The position numbers and the translations under genes are program-made. The notes beneath the pieces are model-generated. The model ran no database searches. It was not told where the DNA came from and worked only from the letters and a program-made list of their open reading frames with translations. 64,000 nucleotides of DNA from the NCBI RefSeq assembly GCF_900102165.1, contig NZ_FNBD01000005.1, positions 62,001 through 126,000 on the forward strand, written 5' to 3'. Below, in pieces: positions 46,424-56,488 of the stretch (positions within the stretch are counted from its first letter, which is position 1; the number at the start of each line of letters is the position of its first letter). Source of the stretch: Cellulophaga baltica. GTDB lineage: Bacteria > Bacteroidota > Bacteroidia > Flavobacteriales > Flavobacteriaceae.

Positions 46424-47952
46424 TGTACTTTCCCCATTAATTTTTTAATTAGAGGCGATGCTAAAAGAACAATCACCGCGGCACCAAGAGCGTATTTAGC
46501 CACTAAGCCAAACCCATCTGTATAAATACCTAAGGTTTCAAAACCACCTACATTCTTATCCGTACTTTCTATTGCCAATTGCTTACCAATAAAACCTACA
46601 ATTTGAAATGCAAATGCAGAAGCTAAAAACCAAATTCCCATCATAAAAGCAACAATTCTTTTTGGCGATAAATCAGTTATTTTAGACAATCCAACAGGAG
46701 ACATGAACAACTCCCCTACCGAAATTAAGAAATACATAATTAGCAAATAAAAAAACGGAACCATCCCATTCTCATCCGCGCTGCCGCTACTCATAGAAAG
46801 AATTAAAAAACTAATCCCTGCAAAAGCTAAGCCTAGTCCAAATTTATAAGGTGTTCTTGGGTCTAACTTTTTCTTCTTCAAATAAGTAAATAACATTGAA
46901 ATTGGAATAGACAAAATAATGATATACATAGAGTTTAATGCATTTGTCTGAGAAGCATCTATAAATGTTAGATTTACATTACGTGCAGCAAACAACGTAA
47001 TTATACTTCCTGATAGCTCATGAAAACCCCAAAAAATAGTAATAAAGAAGGTTATTAATATGGCTACAATTAATTTTTTACGTTCCTCCGAAGTTGCTTT
47101 TACTAATATTTTAATTAAGAAAGCACCAATTGCAATAGCAATAATATAAAAGATAATATTGACAATGTTATCATCTTCTAAGAAACTACCTTTTTCTCCC
47201 AAGGCTTTATAAGAAGAAAGTAAATAGGCTATTACTGGCACTGCAACAACTGCTAGGATAGGAATCATCAAACCTTGTTTAACCCCTAATATTGGCTTAT
47301 CTAGAATTGTTTCTGATGGCGGCAAACCTCTTTGTCCAAAAACATTCTTTTTAATTCCGCTCCAGAAAGCAATCAGCCCCAATAGCATCCCAATACCTGC
47401 AAGACCAAAACCATAATGCCAACCGTATTCTCTACCTAACCATCCACAAAGTAATGGCGCAGCAAATCCACCGATATTAATACCCATGTAGAAAATAACG
47501 AAACCAGAATCTTTACGAATATCATCTTCTTTATAAAGAGAGCCAACGAATGTGGAGATATTTGGCTTAAAAAAGCCATTTCCAACAACGATTAGGGCTA
47601 AAGCGATAAAGAAAGCATAGTTGTTTTCTACCGCTAATACAAAGTGACCAATAGCCATTAAAATTCCGCCTAAGAAGATAGAATTTCGCATGCCTAAAAT
47701 CTTATCTGAAATACGACCTCCAATTACTGTAGAAGCATATACTAGTGAACCATAAGAGGCATATACGGCAGCGGCAGCAAAATCTCTAGTGGTAAGTGCC
47801 GCAAAAACAACATCAACCATGTAAAGCGTAAGCAATGCACGCATTCCATAAAAACTAAAACGCTCCCAAAGCTCCGCAAAAAATAAATAAAACAATCCTT
47901 TTGGATGCCCAAATAACTGCGGGTCTTCGAATGGTTTAATCGTCTTTTCCAT
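46420..47952 (-). CDS. POT/PTR2 family proton-coupled oligopeptide transporter
   Basis: The protein has 510 residues with 12-14 membrane helices. The proton-coupling motif ExxERF is in FAELWERFSFYGMRALL. Further POT signatures are GRISDKILGMRNSIFLGG and FVIFYMGINIGGFAAPLLCG. It imports di- and tripeptides. The gene lies 32 bases downstream of a dipeptidyl peptidase IV gene, so peptides released by that enzyme are a natural substrate. It overlaps comEC by 4 bases at the stop codons. Confidence 0.93.
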   Translation of the reverse strand: MEKTIKPFEDPQLFGHPKGLFYLFFAELWERFSFYGMRALLTLYMVDVVFAALTTRDFAAAAVYASYGSLVYASTVIGGRISDKILGMRNSIFLGGILMAIGHFVLAVENNYAFFIALALIVVGNGFFKPNISTFVGSLYKEDDIRKDSGFVIFYMGINIGGFAAPLLCGWLGREYGWHYGFGLAGIGMLLGLIAFWSGIKKNVFGQRGLPPSETILDKPILGVKQGLMIPILAVVAVPVIAYLLSSYKALGEKGSFLEDDNIVNIIFYIIAIAIGAFLIKILVKATSEERKKLIVAILITFFITIFWGFHELSGSIITLFAARNVNLTFIDASQTNALNSMYIIILSIPISMLFTYLKKKKLDPRTPYKFGLGLAFAGISFLILSMSSGSADENGMVPFFYLLIMYFLISVGELFMSPVGLSKITDLSPKRIVAFMMGIWFLASAFAFQIVGFIGKQLAIESTDKNVGGFETLGIYTDGFGLVAKYALGAAVIVLLASPLIKKLMGKVH

Positions 47953-47984
47953 ATACTATATTTAGATTTTTTTGAGTAGTTAGA

Positions 47985-50150
47985 TTATAAGTTTTCTTTA
48001 ATAAAATTGGTCATTTTGGTATACAAGTGAAGTCTTGTATTACCGCCATAAATACCATGATTTTTATCTGGGTAAATAGCCCAATCAAATGGTTTATTTG
48101 CCTGTACTAAGGCCTCTACCATTCGCATAGTATTTTGCACATGTACATTATCATCGCCTGTACCATGAACCAATAAATAATCACCTTTTAAAAGCTCTGG
48201 ATAATTAAATGGAGAATTATCGTCATAACCACTAGGATTCTCTTGCGGTGTTTGCATGTAACGCTCTGTATAAATGGTATCATAAAATGCCCATGAAGTC
48301 ACTGGCGCAACAGCAATCGCCATTTCAAAAGTATCGTTTCCTTTAAGAATACAGTTAGTAGACATAAAACCACCATAACTCCATCCCCAAATACCTGTTC
48401 TTTCTGCATCAATATATGGCAAATCACTTAGCTTTTTAGCCGCAGCAATTTGATCCTCCACTTCATATTTCCCTAATTCTTTCTGTGTTACTTTTTTAAA
48501 ATCTCTACCTTTAAAACCTGTACCACGACCATCTACACAAACTACAATATAACCTTCTGATGCTAATAACTGATACCAGTAATCATTAGATGCCATCCAA
48601 GAATTTGAAACCGATTGTGATCCAGGACCACTATATTGAAACATAAATAATGGATACTTTTTGGAGGCATCAAAATCTGCAGGCTTTATCATCCACATAT
48701 TTAACTCGTTCCCATTTATAGCTATTGAAGAAAATTCTTTTGGGCTAATTTCATATGCATCCAATTTAGAAAGCAAGGCTTTATTATCCAGAATTTCTTT
48801 TACCCGCTTACCGGTTAGCGCTTCATGCAAACTATATTCTGAAGGAGTATTTACATTTGAAAAATTATTAATGAAGTAAGTAAAGTCAGCACTAAAGTCG
48901 GCATTGTTTTGACCATTTTTAGTTGTAAGTCGGCGTTTATCTTTACCACTACTGTCTATACTATAAACACTTCTATTGATAGAACCATCTTCTGTAGATT
49001 GATAGTAAACTCTATCCTCCTCTTGGTCGTAGCCATAATAATTAGTTACTTCCCAAGAGCCTTTGGTAATCTGGTTCATTAATTTACCATTCTCATTATA
49101 CAAATAAATATGGTTAAAACCATCTTTCTCGCTCGTCCAGATAAAACTGTCATCTGCTAAGAAGGTTAGATTATCTGTAACATCAACATACGCTTTATCT
49201 TTTTCATCTAAAAGAACAGACACTTTATTATTCTTAGCATTTACTGCATACAACGTTAAATTATCTTGGTGTCTATTCAAGGTTTGAACACTAACCATAT
49301 TTGCATTGTTCATCCATTTAATTCGTGGAATATAGTATGATGACGGCAACGCTACTTTAGAAATTTCAGACGATTTAACATCTAACATATGCAAACTAAC
49401 AATAGCATTATTCTCACCGGCCTTAGGATACTTAAAAACTTGCTGAGTTTGATACAATTCAGCACCATACACATCCATTGAAAATTCTGGAACATTAGTT
49501 TCATCGAATCTTAAAAAGGCAATTTTAGTTCCATCTGCATTCCAATCAAATGCTCTTACAAATGCAAACTCTTCTTCATATACCCAATCTGTAACCCCAT
49601 TGATGATTTTATTCTTAACACCATCTTTTGTAACCATAGCTGTGCTATTTTTTGAGATGTCATAGATATAAATGTTATTCTCAAAAACGTAAGCTACTTT
49701 ACTATTATCAGGAGATAATGTTGGTTCTTGAATTTTATCTTCTGAAATTTTGATGGTTTTACCCGTTTTTACATCATAGATATAATAAATACCTAAAGAA
49801 GACCTTCTAAATATAGACTCAACTTCTGTAGCCAACAATACTTTACTTTCATCTGCCGTAAACTCATAGGATGTAAAATAAGGTATGTTTTCAAGGTTTG
49901 CAGAATTTACTACAGTACCTACTTTTGCCAAACTAGCATAATCATAGATATCTACACTTGTTGTTTTTGCCGCTCTATCAAAATTTAATACGGTATACTG
50001 TGTTCCATTTTTTAAAGACCTAATTTCATCTAGTCCTTCTGTTCTAAATGCACCACCCCATATCTCCTCAAGAGTAATTGCTTTTTTTTGTGCAAACGTA
50101 AGACTAGTAGCACTTAAAATAAAAAAGAAAATAAAACCTAATTTTTTCAT
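47985..50150 (-). CDS. Dipeptidyl peptidase IV, S9B family
   Basis: The protein has 721 residues with a signal peptide (MKKLGFIFFFILSATSLTFA). An eight-bladed N-terminal propeller includes the substrate-binding Glu pair (DWVYEEEFAF). The C-terminal hydrolase has the triad Ser591 (GWSYGGFMS), Asp666 (HGTGDDNVH) and His698 (DKNHGIYG). It removes X-Pro or X-Ala dipeptides from peptides in the periplasm or at the surface. It is followed by the POT transporter, an evident peptide scavenging pair. Confidence 0.95.
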   Translation of the reverse strand: MKKLGFIFFFILSATSLTFAQKKAITLEEIWGGAFRTEGLDEIRSLKNGTQYTVLNFDRAAKTTSVDIYDYASLAKVGTVVNSANLENIPYFTSYEFTADESKVLLATEVESIFRRSSLGIYYIYDVKTGKTIKISEDKIQEPTLSPDNSKVAYVFENNIYIYDISKNSTAMVTKDGVKNKIINGVTDWVYEEEFAFVRAFDWNADGTKIAFLRFDETNVPEFSMDVYGAELYQTQQVFKYPKAGENNAIVSLHMLDVKSSEISKVALPSSYYIPRIKWMNNANMVSVQTLNRHQDNLTLYAVNAKNNKVSVLLDEKDKAYVDVTDNLTFLADDSFIWTSEKDGFNHIYLYNENGKLMNQITKGSWEVTNYYGYDQEEDRVYYQSTEDGSINRSVYSIDSSGKDKRRLTTKNGQNNADFSADFTYFINNFSNVNTPSEYSLHEALTGKRVKEILDNKALLSKLDAYEISPKEFSSIAINGNELNMWMIKPADFDASKKYPLFMFQYSGPGSQSVSNSWMASNDYWYQLLASEGYIVVCVDGRGTGFKGRDFKKVTQKELGKYEVEDQIAAAKKLSDLPYIDAERTGIWGWSYGGFMSTNCILKGNDTFEMAIAVAPVTSWAFYDTIYTERYMQTPQENPSGYDDNSPFNYPELLKGDYLLVHGTGDDNVHVQNTMRMVEALVQANKPFDWAIYPDKNHGIYGGNTRLHLYTKMTNFIKENL

Positions 50151-50384
50151 TTATGTTCCTGTTTGTTAGTATTTGAATTGCAAAATCTGAAAGCTATTTA
50201 GCTACATACGAGTACTAAAAGACTTACTTTCTAAAGTTTGATTTCACTTATTCTCAAAATATGATTAAAAACACCAAGTTTAGTAATAATTTCATATAAA
50301 AATAAACTTTTAACAAAAAATATCACAAATTGGAGCACACCTTCAAAGATCTTATTCTACCAAATATTTTTTATTCGTAATTAC

Positions 50385-50392
50385 TATCTTTG
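50385..50392 (+). promoter_or_regulatory. -7 promoter box of the HMG-CoA reductase operon
   Basis: TATCTTTG matches TAnnTTTG and lies 21 bases before the ATG at 50414. Its end coincides with an in-frame TTG at 50390, which argues against that TTG as a start codon. Confidence 0.55.
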
Positions 50393-50413
50393 ACACTTGA
50401 AACCAAACAAAAT

Positions 50414-51736
50414 ATGAACACTCCTATTGAAGGATTTTCCAAGCTTACCAAGGAAGAAAAAATAGCTTGGATAGCGAAAAGCTATACTACAAATTCTAAC
50501 GAAACGATTGCCATTTTAAAAAGGTATTGGAATACTGACGAAACATTACAAAAACTCCATGATGAGTTTATTGAAAATACCATAACTAATTATTATTTAC
50601 CTCTTGGTATTGCGCCAAATTTTCTTATTAACGATACCCTTTATGCCATACCAATGGCCATTGAAGAAAGTTCTGTGGTAGCGGCGGCTAGTAAAGCGGC
50701 TAAATTTTGGTTAAAACGAGGAGGTTTTAAGACAACGGTAATTAATACCGAAAAAGTAGGACAGGTACACTTTATGTATACTGGAGCTTTTGAAAAATTG
50801 GAATCCTTTTTTAATTTGATAGCCCCTAAATTAAAAAAAGATGCCAAGGATATTACCAAAAACATGGAAAAACGTGGAGGCGGTATCTCCGCTATAACCT
50901 TACGTAATAAGACAGCAGATTTAGAAAACTACTATCAACTCCATTGCACTTTTGAAACCCTCGATGCCATGGGGGCAAATTTCATCAATTCTTGTTTGGA
51001 GCAGTTTGCAGAAACACTTAAGAATGAATTTGCTAAATCACCAGAATTCAAAGAACATGAGGAGCAGTTAGAAATTGTAATGAGCATATTGAGCAACTAT
51101 GTACCTAATTGTTTAGTCCGCGCAGAAGTTAGCTGCCCTATAGACCAACTAAACGAAGATAAGAATAGTACTGCTCAAGATTTTGCTGAAAAAATTGTTA
51201 GAGCCGTGCAAATTGCAAAAGTAGAACCATACCGTGCTGTGACGCACAATAAAGGAATCATGAACGGTATTGATGCCGTTGTCTTAGCTACAGGGAACGA
51301 CTTTAGAGCCATTGAAGCTGGCATACATGCGTATGCTGCGAAAGATGGAAGTTATAGCAGTTTAACTAATGCTAGTATAGAAAATGGCATATTCAAATTT
51401 TGGATTGAAATTCCACTTGCTTTAGGAACAGTAGGCGGACTAACAGGTTTACACCCCTTAGTTAAATTAGCCTTAGAAATACTTCAAAACCCTTCTGCCA
51501 AAGATTTAATGCAAATAGTAGCTGTAGCAGGTTTAGCACAAAATTTTGCAGCAGTAAGATCCTTAGTTACTACAGGAATACAACAAGGACATATGAAAAT
51601 GCACCTGATGAATATCCTAAATCAATTAGGGGCTTCTGAAGGGGATAAAAAAACTTTAGTACACCATTTTAAACACAACACTGTTACACACAGCGCCGTA
51701 ATAGCAGCTTATAATAGTTTACAAGAAAAAGAATGA
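50414..51736 (+). CDS. Hydroxymethylglutaryl-CoA reductase, class II
   Basis: The protein has 440 residues. Catalytic residues match class II enzymes: Glu in MAIEESSVVAAASKAAKFW (Glu84 or 85), Lys in HNKGIMNG, Asp in ATGNDFRAIEAG and His in GHMKMHLMN. Class II enzymes can run either way. Coupling to a GHMP kinase gene (ATGA overlap of 4 bases) points to mevalonate synthesis for isoprenoids, the pathway known in many Flavobacteriaceae. The start at 50414 is chosen because an earlier TTG overlaps the promoter box. Confidence 0.92.
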   Translation: MNTPIEGFSKLTKEEKIAWIAKSYTTNSNETIAILKRYWNTDETLQKLHDEFIENTITNYYLPLGIAPNFLINDTLYAIPMAIEESSVVAAASKAAKFWLKRGGFKTTVINTEKVGQVHFMYTGAFEKLESFFNLIAPKLKKDAKDITKNMEKRGGGISAITLRNKTADLENYYQLHCTFETLDAMGANFINSCLEQFAETLKNEFAKSPEFKEHEEQLEIVMSILSNYVPNCLVRAEVSCPIDQLNEDKNSTAQDFAEKIVRAVQIAKVEPYRAVTHNKGIMNGIDAVVLATGNDFRAIEAGIHAYAAKDGSYSSLTNASIENGIFKFWIEIPLALGTVGGLTGLHPLVKLALEILQNPSAKDLMQIVAVAGLAQNFAAVRSLVTTGIQQGHMKMHLMNILNQLGASEGDKKTLVHHFKHNTVTHSAVIAAYNSLQEKE

Positions 51737-52641
51737 TTACGAATTTCTACAGTAACGGAAAATTATTAATCACGGGAGAATATGGTGTTTTAGATGGCGC
51801 TATAAGCTTAGCACTGCCTACCAAATACGGCCAAACTTTATCGGTAACGCAAAACACTACCCACACTATACAATGGCAAAGTATAGATCATTTAAAAAAG
51901 GTTTGGTTTGAAGTACATTTTAAAATAAATACTTTAGAAATTATAAGTTCTAGAAATCAAGAAACTGCATCGGTTTTACAGAAAATGCTTTTGGAGGCTA
52001 AAAAATTAAATCCAACTTTCTTATCCGAAACATTAGGATTTAATATACAAACTTCCTTAGACTTTCCTAGAGATTGGGGCCTAGGTTCCTCTTCAACCTT
52101 ACTCAACAATATAGCACAATGGGCCAAAGTAAGCCCTTATACCTTATTATGGAATTCATTTTCCGGAAGTGGCTATGATATTGCCTGCGCTAAGCACAAC
52201 ACCCCTATTCTATATCAACTAGACAATACAACACCCAACGTAACCGAAACAACCTTTCAGCCAACGTTTAAAGATGATATATACTTTGTACATCTGAATA
52301 AAAAACAGAATAGTCGAGAAGGTATTTCCACCTATCGCAAAGCGGACTTTAGTAAACAGGCATTTATTTCAGAGATAAATGCTTTAACAAAAGCAATTAT
52401 AGCCTGTGAAGATAGTACTGTATTCAAAAGCCTGCTCATGCAACATGAAACAACCGTCAGTGAGGTCTTAAACATGAAACCTGTAAAAGAACTCTTATTC
52501 TCAGATTATAAGGGCGCTATTAAGAGCTTAGGAGCCTGGGGAGGTGATTTTATTTTAGCTGCAGGAGACAATACCACTCCTAATTATTTTAAAGAAAAAG
52601 GTTATAATACCATACGCTCTTACAAAGACATGATTTTATGA
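51733..52641 (+). CDS. GHMP kinase, GYDIA family (mevalonate-pathway-associated)
   Basis: The protein has 302 residues. N-terminal GKLLITGEYGVLDGAISLALP, the ATP-binding PRDWGLGSSSTLL loop and the family-defining GYDIACAK motif are present. The C-terminal glycine-rich LGAWGGDFILAAG completes the fold. It overlaps the HMG-CoA reductase gene by 4 bases, so a role in the mevalonate route (mevalonate or phosphomevalonate kinase-like) is likely. The exact substrate is not determined from sequence. Confidence 0.85.
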   Translation: MITNFYSNGKLLITGEYGVLDGAISLALPTKYGQTLSVTQNTTHTIQWQSIDHLKKVWFEVHFKINTLEIISSRNQETASVLQKMLLEAKKLNPTFLSETLGFNIQTSLDFPRDWGLGSSSTLLNNIAQWAKVSPYTLLWNSFSGSGYDIACAKHNTPILYQLDNTTPNVTETTFQPTFKDDIYFVHLNKKQNSREGISTYRKADFSKQAFISEINALTKAIIACEDSTVFKSLLMQHETTVSEVLNMKPVKELLFSDYKGAIKSLGAWGGDFILAAGDNTTPNYFKEKGYNTIRSYKDMIL

Positions 52642-52658
52642 TTCTAAAACAGCCCATA

Positions 52659-52695
52659 ACAAAAAAGGCTTCCCGTTGGGAAGCCTTTTTTGTTA
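52659..52695. terminator. Bidirectional terminator between the GHMP kinase and ppiD genes
   Basis: A 17-bp stem (AACAAAAAAGGCTTCCC, loop GTT and its complement) is located between two convergent genes, with A and T runs on both sides. Confidence 0.93.
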
Positions 52696-52712
52696 TTTTA
52701 AATACTAGAACT

Positions 52713-54833
52713 CTAGTAAAACATTGATCTATTATCTTCAATTTCAGAAGCCGCTTTTAAGGCTTGGTATACTGAAGTATTTACTCTTGTACTGTTTGAA
52801 GCCTTTAAGGTATTTGCAAACGTACTATAGTTCTCTAGTTTTGTTGCTGGCGTTTTCTTAGTAACCGTTACCATATACACACCACTTTCTCCTTCAATTA
52901 ATCCTGAAGTTTTTCCTTCTGCTAAAACATATGCAGTACCCGCAACAGCTGGCTCTCTACCTGCTCCAGCAATTGTTGGTGTTTTCACAGATATTGCAGA
53001 AGCCGTAGCTGCAGAAACATTGTTGTCTTTTGCAAAAGCATCAAAAGATTTTCCTTTATTCTTTTCGATAATCATAGCTGCTTTTTTCTGCTTACGCAAT
53101 ATTGGCAATACCACTGGAGAAGCATCTTCAGAGGTCATTAACCCTTTAGCATATTTAGCCGTTAATCTAACAACCGCATAACCATCATTTAAATCAAAAC
53201 GTTTTACATCTCCTATTTCTGAATCTGAATTGAAAGCCCATTGTACAATTGCACGTTGCGATCCTAAACCTGGTAAATTTTCATCCATAGGATTCAATTT
53301 ATTTACAGGTCTAACTACATAGTTATCTTGTTTAGCCACCTCTTCAAATTTAGCGCTATTTTCTAACGTAGACATTTCAAATTTAGTAGCATCTTGGAAA
53401 AGTAAATCTATTGTCTCTTCAGAAGGCTCTACCTCACGTACCAAGTTTGCAACTTGATAAAGATCTTGCTTTTCTTCTACCTTAACAATATGGAAACCGA
53501 AATCTGTTTCTACCAAACCAATAGCACCTGTACCATTATTGAAAACAAAATCATTAAATGGTTTTACCATAGCCCCTTCTTGGAAGAATCCTAAATCTCC
53601 ACCTCTAGGTCCTGAAGGCCCATCTGAGTTTTCTTTGGCAAGATCTGCAAATACAGCCCCTGATTTTTTAGCTTCAGCTAATACTTCTTTTGCCTTACTT
53701 TCTGCCTCTTCTTTAGTTCTAGTCACCTCTTCTCCTGCACTAGTTGCTCCTGCAAAAGCGATAAGGATGTGACTAGCTTTTACATTACCACCAGCACGCT
53801 TACCTGTTAGTTTAGAAACTTTAAATGTATTGCCGTCACGGTAAGGACCGTAAATCTGTCCTATATTCATTTTCACTAAAGTATCTGCTACTTTTGGTGA
53901 TAAGCTAGATTTAGGCTTATATATAGTATCAAACTTAGTATCTGAGTTCACATCTAAAAATGCAATATTGTCTAAAGTGTTTCTAAAACCTCTTACAGTC
54001 TCAGTAGTATCTTTAGCTTCATTGAACATTTGAGTATCCCCTAATAAAGCTGTAATTTTTTCTTCTACTTCTTTTTCATCTGACAAAGAAGCTTTTTCTT
54101 CGAAATACACAAACTGAATATCTCTGCTATCTTCTAGCTTAAAGTCTTCTGCGTGTGCTTTAACATACGATTCTATTTCACTCTTGCTAACTGCAACTGT
54201 ACTATCTAAGATAGAAGCATAAGGAACTCTTACATAACTAATATCAAACTTATCATTAGCCAATTTGTAATCTAACTCTCCTTCTTTTAATGTTGTTCCA
54301 ACACCAGCTCTAATTAAGTTAAAGTAGATTTGCTCTTTCGCTGCACGAATAATGCTTTGTTCTTCCTGTAACCATTGTTGGTACCCTGCTGGGTTATTCA
54401 ACTTTAAATCTGCAATAAAGCTGATAAATTTATTTTCATCAAAAACACCATTCTCATTTAAAAATTGTGGTAATTGAGAATAGGTTGGATTTGTTCTTAA
54501 GAAATTTACAATTTGATCTTGTTCTACAACAATACCTAATTTTTCAAATTGTTGGTCTAGAATAGCATTTCTTACGTTCTGCTCGTAAACATTATTTACA
54601 ACTTGCATTGAAGAAGCATTTGCGCCGTAACTTTTAGACGCTATCTCTACTTGCTCTCTAAAACCATCTATTGAAATCTCGTCGCCATTTACTTCAGCTA
54701 CTGAAGAACCTACCTTTGCACCAGAAAAAGCATTTGTACTGAATATTCCAGAAATTACAAATGCAAACAATGCTAAACCAATGATTAAAATCAAGATGGT
54801 AGTTTTTCTTCTAATTTTATCTAAAATTGCCAT
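52713..54833 (-). CDS. Periplasmic peptidyl-prolyl isomerase/chaperone PpiD-like
   Basis: The protein has 706 residues. A single N-terminal membrane helix (TILILIIGLALFAFVISGIF) anchors it. A SurA-N-like chaperone region (AEVNGDEISIDGFREQVE ... ILDQQFEKLGI) follows. A parvulin rotamase domain then runs from VKASHILIAFAG through GPRGGDLGFFQEGAMVKPF to FGFHIVKVEE. A long C-terminal chaperone part completes it. PpiD-type proteins assist folding of newly exported proteins at the Sec translocon. Confidence 0.9.
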   Translation of the reverse strand: MAILDKIRRKTTILILIIGLALFAFVISGIFSTNAFSGAKVGSSVAEVNGDEISIDGFREQVEIASKSYGANASSMQVVNNVYEQNVRNAILDQQFEKLGIVVEQDQIVNFLRTNPTYSQLPQFLNENGVFDENKFISFIADLKLNNPAGYQQWLQEEQSIIRAAKEQIYFNLIRAGVGTTLKEGELDYKLANDKFDISYVRVPYASILDSTVAVSKSEIESYVKAHAEDFKLEDSRDIQFVYFEEKASLSDEKEVEEKITALLGDTQMFNEAKDTTETVRGFRNTLDNIAFLDVNSDTKFDTIYKPKSSLSPKVADTLVKMNIGQIYGPYRDGNTFKVSKLTGKRAGGNVKASHILIAFAGATSAGEEVTRTKEEAESKAKEVLAEAKKSGAVFADLAKENSDGPSGPRGGDLGFFQEGAMVKPFNDFVFNNGTGAIGLVETDFGFHIVKVEEKQDLYQVANLVREVEPSEETIDLLFQDATKFEMSTLENSAKFEEVAKQDNYVVRPVNKLNPMDENLPGLGSQRAIVQWAFNSDSEIGDVKRFDLNDGYAVVRLTAKYAKGLMTSEDASPVVLPILRKQKKAAMIIEKNKGKSFDAFAKDNNVSAATASAISVKTPTIAGAGREPAVAGTAYVLAEGKTSGLIEGESGVYMVTVTKKTPATKLENYSTFANTLKASNSTRVNTSVYQALKAASEIEDNRSMFY

Positions 54834-54992
54834 TATATTATACTAATTTATATCAGGCGACGAAAATACCATTTTTCTTTCAAATACTAAAGACAAAAAA
54901 ATATTAAAATAAAACCGCTTAACCATATTATTATCAAGTGATTAGAATGGTACGGGTTTTAAGAAGTAAAAATGATTTAAAAAAAGCAGCAG

Positions 54993-56282
54993 TTAATCTT
55001 TGTCTAAAATTTCCAAGGAAACTAAATCAATCTTAGTACTAGACACTTCCAAGACCGTAAACAAGAAGTGATTAATTTTTATTTGAGAATCTTTATCCGG
55101 TATCTCCCCTGTTTCATTCACTATTAAACCACCCAAGGTGCCATATTCATCACTTTCAGGAAGCTCTAATCTATAATTCTCATTAATGTAATCAACATCT
55201 AAACGTGCAGAGAACTTATAAAACGTTTCTGACACCTGTTCTTCAAACAAATCTGTAGAATCATGCTCATCCTCTATTTCACCAAAAAGCTCTTCTACGA
55301 TATCTTCTACCGTCATGATACCAGAGGTACCCCCATATTCATCTAACACTACCGCAATACTCTTTCGTTTTTTAGTAAGACTACTTAAAATATCACTGAT
55401 AAGCATTGTTTCTGGCACAAACTCTACTGGCATTAAAATGCTTTTTATAGTTTTTGGCTTATTAAAAAGCTCATAAGAATGTACGTAACCTATAATATTA
55501 TCTACCGTATCCTTATAAATTAAAATTTTAGAATACCCCGTATCCGAAAATCTTTTAGTTAGATTTTTTGGAGACTCATGAATCTCAACAGCTTCAATTT
55601 CTGTTCTAGGAATCATAACATCTCTTGCCTTTACCGCAGCAAATTCTAACGCATTTTGAAATATTTGAATTTCAGAATCTACCTCATCCTCTTTCTCTAC
55701 GGTTTCCATCTGTTCTGTGATGTAGTCTCCTAATTCTATTTTACTAAATGCTAATTGTACCTCATCGCCATCAGTCTTAAAAAAAACTTTCAGGATAATA
55801 TCTGAAATTTTAATAACAAACTCCGAAATAAACGAAAAAAGAAGGTAAAACAAATATGCAGGTAACGCTAAAGCTTTAAGCAGGCTGTTTGAATATATTT
55901 GAAAAAGCACTTTAGGCAAAAATTCTGCCGTTAGCAAAATAACCAATGTAGAAATAACTGTTTGGGTGAGTAAGCTAAAATCTTGAAATAAGGTTTTAAA
56001 AATTACACTCTCAAAGGTACCGAAACTCTGAAACCACAACATTAATAAATCACCCATATAAAAACCATACACAACAAGTGCTATGTTGTTACCGATTAAC
56101 ATGGTGGCAATAAATTTAGAAGGCTTTTTGGTTAATCTAGTCAAGATCTTAGCTAAAAAACCATCTTGCTTTTTCTCTATTTCAATATGAATCTTGTTTG
56201 CAGAAATAAAAGCAATCTCCATACCTGAAAAAAAGGCAGAAAGTATTAAACAAAAAATTATGATAAGAATTGAAGTTCCCAA
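54993..56282 (-). CDS. CNNM/CorC-type membrane protein (hemolysin family, GldE-like)
   Basis: The protein has 429 residues. An N-terminal DUF21/CNNM transmembrane domain (ILIIIFCLILSAFFSGMEIAFISANK; FIATMLIGNNIALVVYGFYMGDLL) is followed by two CBS domains (ARDVMIPRTEIEAVEI; AVVLDEYGGTSGIMTVEDIVEELFGEIEDEHD). A CorC/HlyC C-terminal domain ends it (RLDVDYINENYRLELPESDEYGTLGGLI). The family is linked to magnesium/cobalt efflux. Bacteroidota GldE belongs to the same family, but the gene is not beside gldD here, so I do not use that name. Part of the coaX-led operon. Confidence 0.88.
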   Translation of the reverse strand: MGTSILIIIFCLILSAFFSGMEIAFISANKIHIEIEKKQDGFLAKILTRLTKKPSKFIATMLIGNNIALVVYGFYMGDLLMLWFQSFGTFESVIFKTLFQDFSLLTQTVISTLVILLTAEFLPKVLFQIYSNSLLKALALPAYLFYLLFSFISEFVIKISDIILKVFFKTDGDEVQLAFSKIELGDYITEQMETVEKEDEVDSEIQIFQNALEFAAVKARDVMIPRTEIEAVEIHESPKNLTKRFSDTGYSKILIYKDTVDNIIGYVHSYELFNKPKTIKSILMPVEFVPETMLISDILSSLTKKRKSIAVVLDEYGGTSGIMTVEDIVEELFGEIEDEHDSTDLFEEQVSETFYKFSARLDVDYINENYRLELPESDEYGTLGGLIVNETGEIPDKDSQIKINHFLFTVLEVSSTKIDLVSLEILDKD

Positions 56283-56284
56283 AA

Positions 56285-56488
56285 TTATTGATTTTGGTTT
56301 TGTTTGTGTTTTTCAAATTTCTTACGGTAGCTTCTTCTAAAGAAAAACATGCCTATAGACATGATTGCAAAAAAGATAAATAGGTAAGCGAATTCACGGT
56401 TCTCATTCCAGTCTGTGTAAATGCGGTACAGAGAGAAAAATGCCACAACCAAATATAAGTATTCCGTAAACTTAAAAATCTTAACCAT
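56285..56488 (-). CDS. Small conserved membrane protein
   Basis: The protein has 67 residues, with two hydrophobic helices (EYLYLVVAFFSLYRIYT and FAYLFIFFAIMSIGMFFF) and a basic tail (RRSYRKKFEKHKQNQNQ). It overlaps lptC by 8 bases and is 2 bases from the CNNM gene, so it is clearly part of the operon. The function is unknown. Location suggests a role in the envelope. Confidence 0.72.
   Translation of the reverse strand: MVKIFKFTEYLYLVVAFFSLYRIYTDWNENREFAYLFIFFAIMSIGMFFFRRSYRKKFEKHKQNQNQ

Noticed and set aside
54993-56282. Naming the CNNM/CorC protein gldE
   Set aside because: The family fits but gldD or other gld neighbours of GldE are not adjacent, and the family has several paralogues.
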